A stretch of DNA of 64,000 bases from Rhizobium redzepovicii (GTDB taxonomy: Bacteria > Pseudomonadota > Alphaproteobacteria > Rhizobiales > Rhizobiaceae). The position numbers and the translations under genes were made by a program. Location of the stretch: contig NZ_JAILYH010000008.1 in NCBI RefSeq assembly GCF_019793435.1, positions 264,857 through 328,856 of the forward strand. The letters run 5' to 3'. The notes under the pieces were generated by a model. The model had not been told where the DNA came from. It saw only the letters and a program-made list of their open reading frames with translations, and did not search any database. The first letter of the stretch is position 1. Each line of letters begins with the position of its first letter. Below are positions 44,635 to 52,433 of this stretch, piece by piece.

Positions 44635-46062
44635 ATGGATACGCAGATGCTGATCGGTTCCCGCTTCGAAAACGGCACGGAGACGGAAGAGCACATCCTG
44701 AACCCGAAGACCGGCGAGACGGTGATCGACCTTCCCGAGGCCTCGCTCTCCCAGGTCGACGCCGCCGTCGATGCCGCCGAAAAAGCCTTCAGGAGCTGGT
44801 CGCAGACGACGCCGGGCGAACGTTCCGGCTACCTCCTGAAGATCGCCGACGCCATCGAAAAGGATGCCGCCGGCTTCGCCACGCTGGAGGCGCTGAACTG
44901 CGGCAAACCGATCAATTCAGTGCTCAACGATGAAATTCCGGCTATCGTCGATTGTTATCGCTTCTTCGCCGGCGCCGTGCGCAATCTGCACGCACCGGCC
45001 GCCGGCGAATATCTGCCCGGTCACACCTCGATGATCCGTCGCGATCCGATCGGCATCGTTGGCTCGATCGCGCCGTGGAACTATCCGCTGATGATGATGG
45101 CCTGGAAGCTGGCCCCGGCGATCGCCGGCGGCAATACCGTCGTCTTCAAGCCCTCGGAGCAGACGCCGCTGACGGCACTGAAGATGGCCAAGCTGCTTTC
45201 CGAAATCCTGCCCGAAGGCGTCGTCAACGTCATCCTCGGCCGCGGCGAGAGCGTCGGCAACGCGCTGATCAATCATGCCAAGATCGGCATGGTCTCGATC
45301 ACGGGCGATGTCGCCACCGGCAAAAAGGTGCTGCAGGCTGCCGCCAAGACGGTCAAGCGCACCCACCTGGAACTCGGCGGCAAGGCCCCCGTCATCGTCT
45401 TCGACGATGCCGATATCGACGCCGTCGTGTCAGGCATCCGCACCTTCGGCTATTACAATGCCGGCCAGGACTGCACGGCCGCCTGCCGCATCTATGCCGA
45501 TGCCAGGGTCTACGACAATTTCGTCGCCGATCTTTCCTCGGCGGTATCGAGCATCCGCTTCAACCAGGCCGACGATACTCAAAACGAGATCGGTCCGCTG
45601 ATCTCCAGGCGCCAGCGCGACCGCGTCGAAAGCTTCGTCGCCCGCGCTTCCGAGCACAAGCACATGGAGGTCACCACCGGCGGCAAGGTCTCGGGCGACA
45701 AGGGCTTCTTCTTCACCCCGACGGTCATTGCTGGCGCCCTGCAGGACGACGAGATCGTCCGCCGCGAGGTCTTCGGCCCGGTCGTCTCGGTCACCCGCTT
45801 TTCCGATGCCGACGATGCCGTCGCCTGGGCAAACGACAGCGATTACGGCCTCGCCTCCTCGGTCTGGACCAAGGATATTGGCCGCGGCATGAAGACGGCC
45901 GCCCGGCTGCAATATGGCTGCACCTGGATCAACACGCATTTCATGCTGGTCAACGAAATGCCGCATGGCGGTCTGAAACAATCGGGCTACGGCAAGGACA
46001 TGTCGACCTACGCGCTGGAGGATTACACCGCCGTGCGCCATGTGATGATCAATCACGGCTGA
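44635..46062 (+). CDS. Gamma-aminobutyraldehyde dehydrogenase-like enzyme (PatD/YdcW family)
   Basis: The 475-residue NAD-dependent aldehyde dehydrogenase has catalytic Cys280 ([10 protein letters not shown]), general base Glu246 ([10 protein letters not shown]) and the cofactor region [20 protein letters not shown]. With the upstream ABC importer the order equals E. coli ydcSTUVW, where YdcW (PatD) oxidises 4-aminobutanal from putrescine to GABA. GGGAGAACATC precedes the ATG; an earlier open frame inside the permease gene is not used. No putrescine transaminase lies beside it. Confidence 0.9.
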   Translation: MDTQMLIGSRFENGTETEEHILNPKTGETVIDLPEASLSQVDAAVDAAEKAFRSWSQTTPGERSGYLLKIADAIEKDAAGFATLEALNCGKPINSVLNDEIPAIVDCYRFFAGAVRNLHAPAAGEYLPGHTSMIRRDPIGIVGSIAPWNYPLMMMAWKLAPAIAGGNTVVFKPSEQTPLTALKMAKLLSEILPEGVVNVILGRGESVGNALINHAKIGMVSITGDVATGKKVLQAAAKTVKRTHLELGGKAPVIVFDDADIDAVVSGIRTFGYYNAGQDCTAACRIYADARVYDNFVADLSSAVSSIRFNQADDTQNEIGPLISRRQRDRVESFVARASEHKHMEVTTGGKVSGDKGFFFTPTVIAGALQDDEIVRREVFGPVVSVTRFSDADDAVAWANDSDYGLASSVWTKDIGRGMKTAARLQYGCTWINTHFMLVNEMPHGGLKQSGYGKDMSTYALEDYTAVRHVMINHG

Positions 46063-46070
46063 CCTTCGTT

Positions 46071-46102
46071 AGAGCATGATGTTTCTCATGACATCATGCT
46101 CT
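46071..46102 (+). repeat. Short palindrome after the aldehyde dehydrogenase gene (copy 6)
   Basis: AGAGCATGATGT (46071-46082) and ACATCATGCTCT (46091-46102) form a perfect 12-bp stem with an 8-base loop. It has the ends of repeat copy 5 but lacks the inner core. It lies nine bases after the operon's last stop and may terminate it weakly. Confidence 0.8.
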
Positions 46103-46203
46103 AACTCTTTAATTTAGAACAGGATTCGGAGGGAAACCCAGACCCCACGATCCGTCGTTGCCGGCGGAGATGGGCGTTCTGCATTGGTTCGCCCCGGCGG
46201 ATC

Positions 46204-46827
46204 TCAGGCTGTGTGGTTATAAAGCGCCAGCAATTGACCGCCGCCGCTCCAGATCATGTCGATCGCGACATAGACGATGATCGCAAGGCCGAACCAACCG
46301 ATCCACCGATAGCAGTTGAGCAGCCTGGCGACGAAATTCGACGCGACGCCCATCAATAGCACCGAGAGGATCAGCCCGAAGATCAGCGCGCTCATATTGT
46401 CCTTGGCCGCCCCGGCGACGGCGAGCACATTGTCGAGCGACATCGAGACGTCGGCGAAGATGATCTGGCCAATCGCCTGCCGGAAGAGTTTCGGCTTGAT
46501 ATGCACGACGGCTTCGCCGGCATGAGCCCCCTCCGCGCCCTCCGAAATGAGCTCGCGGCCCATCGTCCAGCAGATCCAGAGCAGCATCAGGCCGCCGGCG
46601 AGCGTGATGCCGGTAATCGCCAGAAGCTTGGCGGCGATGACCGCGAAGACAATGCGGATGACGGCGGCCGCCGCGATACCGACGGCGATCGCCTTGCCGC
46701 GCAGCTCGCTGACGAGGCCGGCGGCAGCCATGCCGATGACGATGACATTGTCTCCCGACAGCAGGAGATTGATCATGATCACTTCGAAATAGGCGGAAAA
46801 CGTATGCTGATCCAGAAAAGCTGGCAT
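46204..46827 (-). CDS. TerC/YjbE-type membrane protein
   Basis: The product of about 207 residues has six or seven helices with the TerC acidic motifs VIMINLLLSGDNVIVIGMAAAGL and IIFADVSMSLDNVLAVAGAA. It is the short YjbE-type subgroup, probably metal transport. The start at MPAFLDQHTF (46827) was chosen; earlier in-frame ATGs fall in or next to an intergenic repeat and add non-conserved residues. No strong ribosome binding site was seen, so the start is uncertain. It is a paralogue of 34326-35075. Confidence 0.85.
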   Translation of the reverse strand: MPAFLDQHTFSAYFEVIMINLLLSGDNVIVIGMAAAGLVSELRGKAIAVGIAAAAVIRIVFAVIAAKLLAITGITLAGGLMLLWICWTMGRELISEGAEGAHAGEAVVHIKPKLFRQAIGQIIFADVSMSLDNVLAVAGAAKDNMSALIFGLILSVLLMGVASNFVARLLNCYRWIGWFGLAIIVYVAIDMIWSGGGQLLALYNHTA

Positions 46828-46910
46828 GGTGATCGAGCTTTCATCGACGGGGCAATCGACAGTCTCTTCAAACAGATCGGACAGGCTTTGAAAAGACCCG
46901 TATTCCCAAT

Positions 46911-47014
46911 GCATGTCGCCCGGAAGTGTGCAGCGGTTCCGGGAAATAACGACATGCATAAAAACAGAGGACTAAAGCGCGTCGCATGAATCGAATTCGA
47001 TGCGGCGCGCTTTA
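46911..47014 (+). repeat. Rhizobial intergenic mosaic repeat, copy 3
   Basis: Outer arms GCATGTCG...CGACATGC enclose a perfect 7-bp stem CCCGGAA/TTCCGGG around GTGTGCAGCGG. The second hairpin pairs TAAAGCGCGTCGCAT (46973-46987) with ATGCGGCGCGCTTTA (47000-47014), with one G-T pair. It is the clearest copy in the window. Confidence 0.88.
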
Positions 47015-47046
47015 GGGAGAGAACGTCATTCCATTCCAAACGATCC

Positions 47047-47071
47047 GGAACAAATTGCCCGTTGCAGCGTC
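47047..47071 (+). promoter_or_regulatory. Candidate EcfG (general stress) promoter
   Basis: GGAAC (47047-47051), a 16-base spacer and CGTC (47068-47071) resemble the alphaproteobacterial EcfG/RpoE4 consensus GGAAC-N16/17-CGTT with one mismatch. It lies 30 bases before the DUF1328 gene, a type often found in the general stress regulon. Confidence 0.5.
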
Positions 47072-47100
47072 TTTCTCAGGCAACCGCAAAGGATGACGTC

Positions 47101-47274
47101 ATGCTGAAATGGGCTCTGATATTTTTCGTAATTTCGATCATCGCCGGCTTTTTCGGTTTCTCCGGCGTCTCGGCAGCCACGGCGACGATCGCCCGCGTTC
47201 TCTTCGGCATCGCGCTGGTGATCTTCCTGATCTTCCTGGTTCTCGCGCTGATGGCCGGCCAGGCGGTCTTCTAG
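47101..47274 (+). CDS. DUF1328 (UPF0391, YtjA-like) small membrane protein
   Basis: The 57-residue protein is nearly all membrane: [20 protein letters not shown], a short alanine/threonine turn, then [21 protein letters not shown]. This matches the DUF1328 family, whose members are small stress-induced membrane proteins of unknown function. AAAGGA precedes the ATG at 47101. A hairpin CCCCAAA/TTTGGGG follows the stop at 47279-47299. An EcfG-like promoter lies upstream. Confidence 0.9.
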   Translation: MLKWALIFFVISIIAGFFGFSGVSAATATIARVLFGIALVIFLIFLVLALMAGQAVF

Positions 47275-47796
47275 ATTCCCCCAAACACAGGATTTGGGGA
47301 GAGATGGATGGGCGGCAGCTTGAGACAGCAAGATCGTATGACTTGCGCTTGCCGCCGCGAGCCTACTGACGCGCCTCTGGCGGGATAGTGCCTGTCGTCG
47401 TATACCCGGCCTTCTGGCGGACACTCCTTGACTGTTTTGCACATCCGCTTTTCGAGCCTGCGGTCTATTTCAACTGGGGGACGCGACCGCTTTTATCAGT
47501 CATGTTCGGCCGAAGCTGCGCAACATAGCAGAAATATGCCGTCGGATCGCAAGACGTCGAAGAGTCTTGGCGCCGATACAGCAACCGCGGCATATCCGTT
47601 CGCATTCAATTTCGAGACGATATCGTTGCAGCGCCCTTTCCCAGAAAGACGAGAGTTGGCTTTTGCTGTTTGTTTTGCGCGGAAGGCATCACTGGCACAC
47701 TCCTGACCTGTCGCCATAAGTGTAGCCGCAACGATGCCGCCGTTTGTTCGGTTTTATTCGATTTTATTGCGCCGCAGGATGCTCGCAGAGCCTCGA
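47275..47796. other. 522-base stretch without a supported gene
   Basis: It begins with the hairpin CCCCAAA/TTTGGGG (47279-47299, no T run). Open frames exist on both strands (47428-47706 plus, 47496-47717 minus) but have no ribosome binding site, odd composition and no recognisable domain. It could hold gene remains; I see no RNA gene. Confidence 0.5.
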
Positions 47797-48240
47797 CTAC
47801 AGCACCGCGCGCAGCCAGGGATGCAGTCCATTTGTTCGCTTTCGCAGCAGATTGTCGATCGATATCGATCCTGCGCCCGACGCCGCCAGGACGAACATGC
47901 CGCCGGCAATCGCCAGGTCCTTCTCGAAATGCAGAAGCTCGTTCTGGCTCGCAAGATTGGTGTGGAAGAGCAAGGCGGTCGCCAGGCAGAAGAACGCCAG
48001 CGCCAAGGCGCCAAGCCGGCAGAGAAAGCCTGTCGCAATGGACAGGCCGGCACCGATTTGAAGGGCGATGGTGGCGAAGGCAACCGGCGCCGAGAGCCCG
48101 AGTTTTGCGAAAGTATCGACGGTCGCGGTGATATCCGTCGCGAGCGACCAGGCTTCATGCAGAAAGATCAGTGACAGCAGAAGCCTGCCGAGGAGAAGAA
48201 TGAGATCGGCCAGTCCGGGCCGGCTTGAGGCGCTTTCCAT
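47797..48240 (-). CDS. DoxX family membrane protein in the ECF-sigma divergon
   Basis: The 147-residue protein has four hydrophobic segments with DoxX features: LADLILLLGRLLLSLIFLHEAW, FATIALQIGAGLSIATGFL, LALAFFCLATALLFH and GGMFVLAASGAGSISIDNLL. GGAGGAT precedes tandem ATGs; the second (48240) is better spaced. It is the last of three genes (metallo-hydrolase, TPR protein, DoxX) transcribed away from the sigma factor gene and may help a membrane redox step. Confidence 0.87.
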   Translation of the reverse strand: MESASSRPGLADLILLLGRLLLSLIFLHEAWSLATDITATVDTFAKLGLSAPVAFATIALQIGAGLSIATGFLCRLGALALAFFCLATALLFHTNLASQNELLHFEKDLAIAGGMFVLAASGAGSISIDNLLRKRTNGLHPWLRAVL

Positions 48241-48302
48241 CATATCCTCCGGTTTGAGACGGGCAGGCGGTCGTGCCGCCTGCTCTTGCGTTCATATGCT
48301 CG

Positions 48303-48764
48303 TCATTTGCCGCCCTTGGCCGCAATGGCCTTTTGCAGGTCTTCGAGTTCTTCGCAGCCGCTCGGGCAAAGTTGCTTCAATGATGACACCTGCTCCTCGG
48401 CCTTCGTCATCTCGCCTGTCTCGATATAGAGTTCGCCGAGATATTCACGCGCTGCCTTGTGATCGGGCTGAAGCTCCAGTGCCTTGGTGTAGTAGGTCAG
48501 GGACGTTTTGTAGTCGCCCGTCTTGCGCAGCGTATATCCCATCAGATTATAGACATCCGCCTGCTGGTTGTCCTCGGCAAGGCCGCGAAGCTCTGCCAGG
48601 GCGCCGTCGTAATCCTTGGTATCGATCTTGGCGCGCACCGACGACAGGTCGGGAGCGTCCGTCGATTCCATATTGTCGACGGCAAAGGCGGGAAGCGCCG
48701 TCACCGCGGAAAAGCCCGCGCATATGGCACAAAGCCAGATGAATCCGAGAATTGCATATTTCAT
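48303..48764 (-). CDS. Exported TPR-repeat protein
   Basis: The 153-residue protein has a signal peptide (MKYAILGFIWLCAICAGFSA...PAFAV) and then about three tetratricopeptide units (YDGALAELRGLAEDN; ADVYNLMGYTLRKTGDYKTSLTYYTKAL; HKAAREYLGELYIETGEMTKAEEQ). Two C-terminal cysteines in LCPSGCEEL may bind metal or form a disulfide. It is probably a periplasmic scaffold. AAAGGAG precedes the ATG. It lies 20 bases after the metallo-hydrolase gene, so the two are co-transcribed. Confidence 0.87.
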   Translation of the reverse strand: MKYAILGFIWLCAICAGFSAVTALPAFAVDNMESTDAPDLSSVRAKIDTKDYDGALAELRGLAEDNQQADVYNLMGYTLRKTGDYKTSLTYYTKALELQPDHKAAREYLGELYIETGEMTKAEEQVSSLKQLCPSGCEELEDLQKAIAAKGGK

Positions 48765-48784
48765 GATGGTCTCCTTTCGGCCTT

Positions 48785-49759
48785 TCAGGCCTGGACTGTC
48801 GGTGTAAAGCCATAGGCATTTCCGTCCTTGACGAACCTGCCCGAGCCGGGGAAAGGGAAATGCGAGCCGCAGATCGCGATATTGTCGGCGATGATGCGGT
48901 CGATCAGGCGCCGGCGCGTGCCGACGGCCATCGGCCCGTCCTGGTCGTAGCTGCCTTGCCATTCGGGATGCGGCGCAAGCAGGGCCGGCACATACATGAT
49001 GTCGGCCGAGACAAGCAGTTGCTTGTTGCCGGAGGTGACAAGATAGGCCGAATGGCCAGGCGTGTGGCCGGGCGCAGCGAGAAGAAGCACTCCCGGTGCA
49101 ACCTCGGCCCCGTCGTCAACCTGCTTCCAGTTCTTCCATGTCGGAAAAACCTCGGCGATGCGTTTGCCGGCCGGTCTGCGGCCCTCCGCAAGCTTCTCGA
49201 CCCGGCCGGGCTCGGTCCACCAACTGTATTCGACGGCGTTGACGATGAGTTCGGCGTTCGGGAAGACTGGATCGTTCGTTCCCTTTTCCATCAGCCCCCA
49301 GACATGGTCCGGATGGAAATGCGAGAGCATGATCGTGTCGATCTTCTTGTAGTCGATGCCGGCGGCCGCCATGTTCGCCGGCAGATGCGTGGCATTTGCC
49401 TGCCATTGACCGACGCCCGAGCCCGCGTCCATCATGATCAGACGGTCGCCGAGCTTCAGGACGACCACTGTCAGCGGAATCGGCATGAATTCGGTCGTGA
49501 GCCCAGCCTTGGAAAGCGCCTCCTTGGTGTCCTCGATCGAAGCGTTCTTGATGAAAGTCGGGTCATGCGGCTTTTTCCAGATGCCGTCATAGATCGCCGT
49601 GACTTCGACATCCCCGATCGTGTATTTGTAGAAGCCGACCATCGGCTCCAGCGGCGTTGCGGCGAGCGCCGGCATGACGAATTCGAGGTTCGACGACAGA
49701 CCGAATGCAGCCGCCGCGGCAGCCGATCCCAGGACGGCGCGACGTGACATGGTAAACAT
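48785..49759 (-). CDS. Tat-exported metallo-beta-lactamase-fold hydrolase
   Basis: The 324-residue protein begins with a twin-arginine signal (SRRAVLGSAAAAAAFGL), so it is folded with its metal before export. The zinc motif is His147-Phe-His149-Pro-Asp151-His152 (LSHFHPDHVWGL), and LLAAPGHTPGHSAYLV and GSHFPFPGSG give the later metal histidines. Substrates in this family include lactones, thioesters and persulfides; the specific one is unknown. GGAGG precedes the ATG at 49759. A sigma-factor-type promoter lies about 70 bases upstream. Confidence 0.9.
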   Translation of the reverse strand: MFTMSRRAVLGSAAAAAAFGLSSNLEFVMPALAATPLEPMVGFYKYTIGDVEVTAIYDGIWKKPHDPTFIKNASIEDTKEALSKAGLTTEFMPIPLTVVVLKLGDRLIMMDAGSGVGQWQANATHLPANMAAAGIDYKKIDTIMLSHFHPDHVWGLMEKGTNDPVFPNAELIVNAVEYSWWTEPGRVEKLAEGRRPAGKRIAEVFPTWKNWKQVDDGAEVAPGVLLLAAPGHTPGHSAYLVTSGNKQLLVSADIMYVPALLAPHPEWQGSYDQDGPMAVGTRRRLIDRIIADNIAICGSHFPFPGSGRFVKDGNAYGFTPTVQA

Positions 49760-49831
49760 GATTATGCCTCCTCTCGTTGATGGCATTTCTGGTGGCGAAG
49801 ACTGGATTGTTCAGATGTCCTCGCTGCCGAA

Positions 49832-49860
49832 CTAGATCGCCGGCACGGCGCACTTATTCC
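49832..49860 (-). promoter_or_regulatory. Predicted ECF-sigma promoter for the metallo-hydrolase/TPR/doxX genes
   Basis: On the reverse strand GGAATAA (49860-49854), 14 bases, then CGATCTAG (49839-49832). The same pattern with the same spacing faces the sigma gene at 49960-49988. The match between the two divergent arms is the evidence. Confidence 0.7.
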
Positions 49861-49959
49861 CAATCTCGGGAGTATTTTCTTCAAGCTGTTGAAAATGTTG
49901 TTCTATTTCTATCGCGCACGACTGACGCCCGCCTGCATGCAAAAAACTGGCGTCGACAT

Positions 49960-49988
49960 GGAATAAAACCGCTTGCCGATCGGTCTAG
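49960..49988 (+). promoter_or_regulatory. Predicted autoregulatory ECF-sigma promoter
   Basis: GGAATAA (49960-49966), 14 bases, CGGTCTAG (49981-49988), about 70 bases before the sigma factor ATG. It is nearly identical to the promoter on the other strand at 49832-49860. Confidence 0.7.
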
Positions 49989-50057
49989 ACCGCAAGGGGC
50001 CGCATTGCATGCCTGCGGGTCCGACGCCCGAATTCGGCTGCTGTTGAGGCGGGGAGA

Positions 50058-50807
50058 ATGATGACAAACATCCAGATCACCTATCCTCTCGGACCGACCG
50101 ATTTGCTGCTGGCCCGGCATGCGCCGGCAGCCCGCATTCCACGATCACCGCTGGCCGTCTTTCTCGGCGGTGCGGCGTGGCTGTTCCATTTCATGGTCTC
50201 GGATAAATCGCGCAGCGATCGGGGCGCTTCGGCAACCGAGACGAGCGTGCAGCATGAATTCATGCAGCCCTTTCAGGACATCATCGTTCCCCATCTTGAT
50301 GCGGCTTATAATTTTGCCCGCTTCCTCAGCCGCGATGCTGATGCCGCGCAGGATATTGTCCAGGAAGCCTTTCTGCGCGCCTATCGCAATTTCGAAACCT
50401 ATCGTGGCGGCGACCCGCGCGCCTGGCTCTTTGCCATTGTCAGGAACTGCTGTCATGTCTGGCGCCAGCAGGATCGCCGCAAAGCGCGGTTCGAGCAGTC
50501 TTTGGGCAATGACGGCTATGCTGACCTCGACGAAGGCAGCGAATACCAGATCGCCTCGGAGGAGGATTCGCCGGAGACTGCGACGATCCGACGAAGCGAA
50601 CAGCAGTGCGTACGCGCTGTCATCAGCCGGCTTCCGGAGGCGATGCGGGAAATCCTTGTCTTGCGCGAGCTTGAAGATCTTTCCTACCGACAGATCGCCG
50701 AGATCATCGATGCGCCGATCGGCACGGTCATGTCGCGGCTTGCCAGGGCGCGCCGTGAATTTGGCGAAGCCTGGGATGCATGCAGCAAAAGAGAGACGGC
50801 ACCATGA
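50058..50807 (+). CDS. ECF (group 4) RNA polymerase sigma factor with N-terminal extension
   Basis: The 249-residue product contains sigma region 2 (DAAYNFARFLSRDADAAQDI; EAFLRAYRNFETYRGGDPRAW) and region 4 (SRLPEAMREILVLRELEDLS; YRQIAEIIDAPIGTVMSRLA). The only good ribosome binding site, GGGGAGA, is at the tandem ATGs 50058/50061. This adds about 68 residues before region 2, including a hydrophobic patch PLAVFLGGAAWLFHFMV, unusual for an ECF factor. It is coupled to an anti-sigma gene by ATGA overlap and is probably autoregulated from 49960. Confidence 0.9.
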   Translation: MMTNIQITYPLGPTDLLLARHAPAARIPRSPLAVFLGGAAWLFHFMVSDKSRSDRGASATETSVQHEFMQPFQDIIVPHLDAAYNFARFLSRDADAAQDIVQEAFLRAYRNFETYRGGDPRAWLFAIVRNCCHVWRQQDRRKARFEQSLGNDGYADLDEGSEYQIASEEDSPETATIRRSEQQCVRAVISRLPEAMREILVLRELEDLSYRQIAEIIDAPIGTVMSRLARARREFGEAWDACSKRETAP

Positions 50808-51601
50808 GTGAAGCCCAGGAGAAAGACTGCCCGGAATGGCGCATCATGCTGCACGGCTTTGTCGATAACGAACTCGATTCCGTCCATACAGCGCAATTCG
50901 AGGCTCATCTTGCCAGCTGCGCGAATTGCAGGGCGGAGATGGAAAAGGTTCGTGCCGTGAGAAAGATCATCGATCAGGATGGCATCAAATGGAAACTGCC
51001 GGAGGCGCTGCGCTCGCAAGTGCTGTCAATGCTGTCTTTCGAACAGGCAGCCGCATCCGGCCTGCCGCTCCGGCGCCAAGCGCCAGTCTGGCGGCGCACG
51101 CTGGATTTCCTCCGGCAATGGAGCTTCGTGCCTTCGCTCGCGGCGCTGGGAGCAGGCGCCTTCCTGTTCATCAACGCACCGTCGCCGGCCTTGCTTTTGC
51201 AGGACCAGATCATGGCTAGCCATGTCAGGTCGATGATGGCCGATCATCTGACCGACGTGCTGACCTCGGATCAGCACACGGTAAAACCGTGGTTCAACGG
51301 CAAGATCGATTTTTCACCACCGGTCAGCGATCTCGCCAAGGGCGGTTTTCCGCTGATCGGCGGACGTGTCGACTACATCGGTGATCGCGCCGTTGCTGCT
51401 CTCGTCTACCGACGCCACGGCCATATCATCAACCTGTTCATCTGGCCGGCGGCCGCGGCCACCCAGACGACGACGGTGGATGACGGCTACAACATCAAGC
51501 AATGGTCGGACGGAGGGTTGGTGTTCTGGGCGATTTCGGATGTGGCTGCAGGCGATCTGGCCGAGTTCGAGACCCTCTTCAGGGCAGCGGCAAAGGGTTA
51601 A
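50804..51601 (+). CDS. Zinc-binding (ZAS) transmembrane anti-sigma factor
   Basis: The 265-residue protein has an N-terminal anti-sigma domain with the zinc motif His35-x3-Cys39-x2-Cys42 (AHLASCANC), one membrane helix at about residues 111-124 (SLAALGAGAFLFIN) and a roughly 130-residue periplasmic domain. It should hold the sigma factor inactive and release it on an envelope or redox signal. Its ATG overlaps the sigma TGA. The periplasmic part resembles those of other rhizobial anti-sigma proteins but I cannot name its ligand. Confidence 0.9.
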   Translation: MSEAQEKDCPEWRIMLHGFVDNELDSVHTAQFEAHLASCANCRAEMEKVRAVRKIIDQDGIKWKLPEALRSQVLSMLSFEQAAASGLPLRRQAPVWRRTLDFLRQWSFVPSLAALGAGAFLFINAPSPALLLQDQIMASHVRSMMADHLTDVLTSDQHTVKPWFNGKIDFSPPVSDLAKGGFPLIGGRVDYIGDRAVAALVYRRHGHIINLFIWPAAAATQTTTVDDGYNIKQWSDGGLVFWAISDVAAGDLAEFETLFRAAAKG

Positions 51602-51602
51602 T

Positions 51603-51678
51603 GCATGTCGCCCCGAAGTGTGCAGAAGTGTGCAGCGGTTCGGGGATAACGATATGCATCAATACAATGAGCTAAAGC
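51603..51678 (+). repeat. Rhizobial intergenic mosaic repeat, copy 4 (partial, internally duplicated)
   Basis: CCCCGAA and TTCGGGG form the covarying stem; the loop holds a tandem duplication of GAAGTGTGCA (51615-51624, 51625-51634). The second hairpin is missing, and the 3' end of the element (GAGCTAAAGC) runs into the stop of the DUF1345 gene. Confidence 0.8.
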
Positions 51679-52340
51679 AGGCTCGCACCGACATTGATCG
51701 CCAGCGCCAGGATCGTCGTATTGAAAAGGAACGACAACACGGCATGCAGCAAGGTCAGCTTACGCATGCTGGTCGAGCTGACCGCGACATCCGCCGTCTG
51801 CGCGGCAACGCCGATGGTGAAAGAGAAATAGAGAAAATCCCAGTAGCCGGGCTCTTCGATCCCATCAGGAAACTTCAGGCCGCCCTCCCCGTCTGTCCCG
51901 CCATAGAAATAATGGGCGTAGTGGATGGTGAAGAGCGTATGCAGAAACATCCAGGAGATCAGGATCGTCAGCACCGCAGCACCTGCCCGTGCCAGCGCCG
52001 CGTCGGGCGCCGCTTCCTTGATGGAATGAAGCTCGAGGCCGATGCCGGCGATGCTGGCAAGGGCTGCGCCGATCGAAAGAGCCAAAAGAACCGTATCGGA
52101 AAAATCGAGATCCTCGGCCTTTTTCCGGATACTTTCGACTGTCGCCCGCAGCATCTTGCGCCAGCTGAGCACGACAAAAACGCCGGCGCTGACATTCCAG
52201 CCGAACAGGATGTTGCCGGCGCTGACGTCGCGCGAGGTCACAGCCAAGAAGACCACCAGTCCGGCAAGGACTGATATGATGAAGCTCGCATGCTTGTAGG
52301 CAAATACTGCAAGCGAATTTGCCCGTACCTCATCCGCCAT
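51672..52340 (-). CDS. DUF1345 family membrane protein
   Basis: About 222 residues with five hydrophobic segments and the DUF1345 motifs (FIISVLAGLVVFLAVTS; WMFLHTLFTIHYAHYFY; GYWDFLYFSFTIGVAAQTAD; RKLTLLHAVLSFLFNTTILA). The family is of unknown function, with a potassium-channel-like pore pattern near FSFTIGV. The ATG at 52340 has GGAG seven bases upstream; an ATG at 52358 is also possible. Its stop codon lies in a repeat element. Confidence 0.85.
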   Translation of the reverse strand: MADEVRANSLAVFAYKHASFIISVLAGLVVFLAVTSRDVSAGNILFGWNVSAGVFVVLSWRKMLRATVESIRKKAEDLDFSDTVLLALSIGAALASIAGIGLELHSIKEAAPDAALARAGAAVLTILISWMFLHTLFTIHYAHYFYGGTDGEGGLKFPDGIEEPGYWDFLYFSFTIGVAAQTADVAVSSTSMRKLTLLHAVLSFLFNTTILALAINVGASLL

Positions 52341-52433
52341 ACCAGTCTCCGACAGCATATGTCCTTGATAACAGCACGAAAAAGGCGCGCCTGCCAGCCG
52401 GCAGCCGCGCCTTCGATTGCATCCCGCGCCCTA

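Noticed and set aside
47428..47717. Open frames on both strands in the 522-base gap
   Set aside because: No ribosome binding site, no domain, composition unlike neighbours; at most gene remains.
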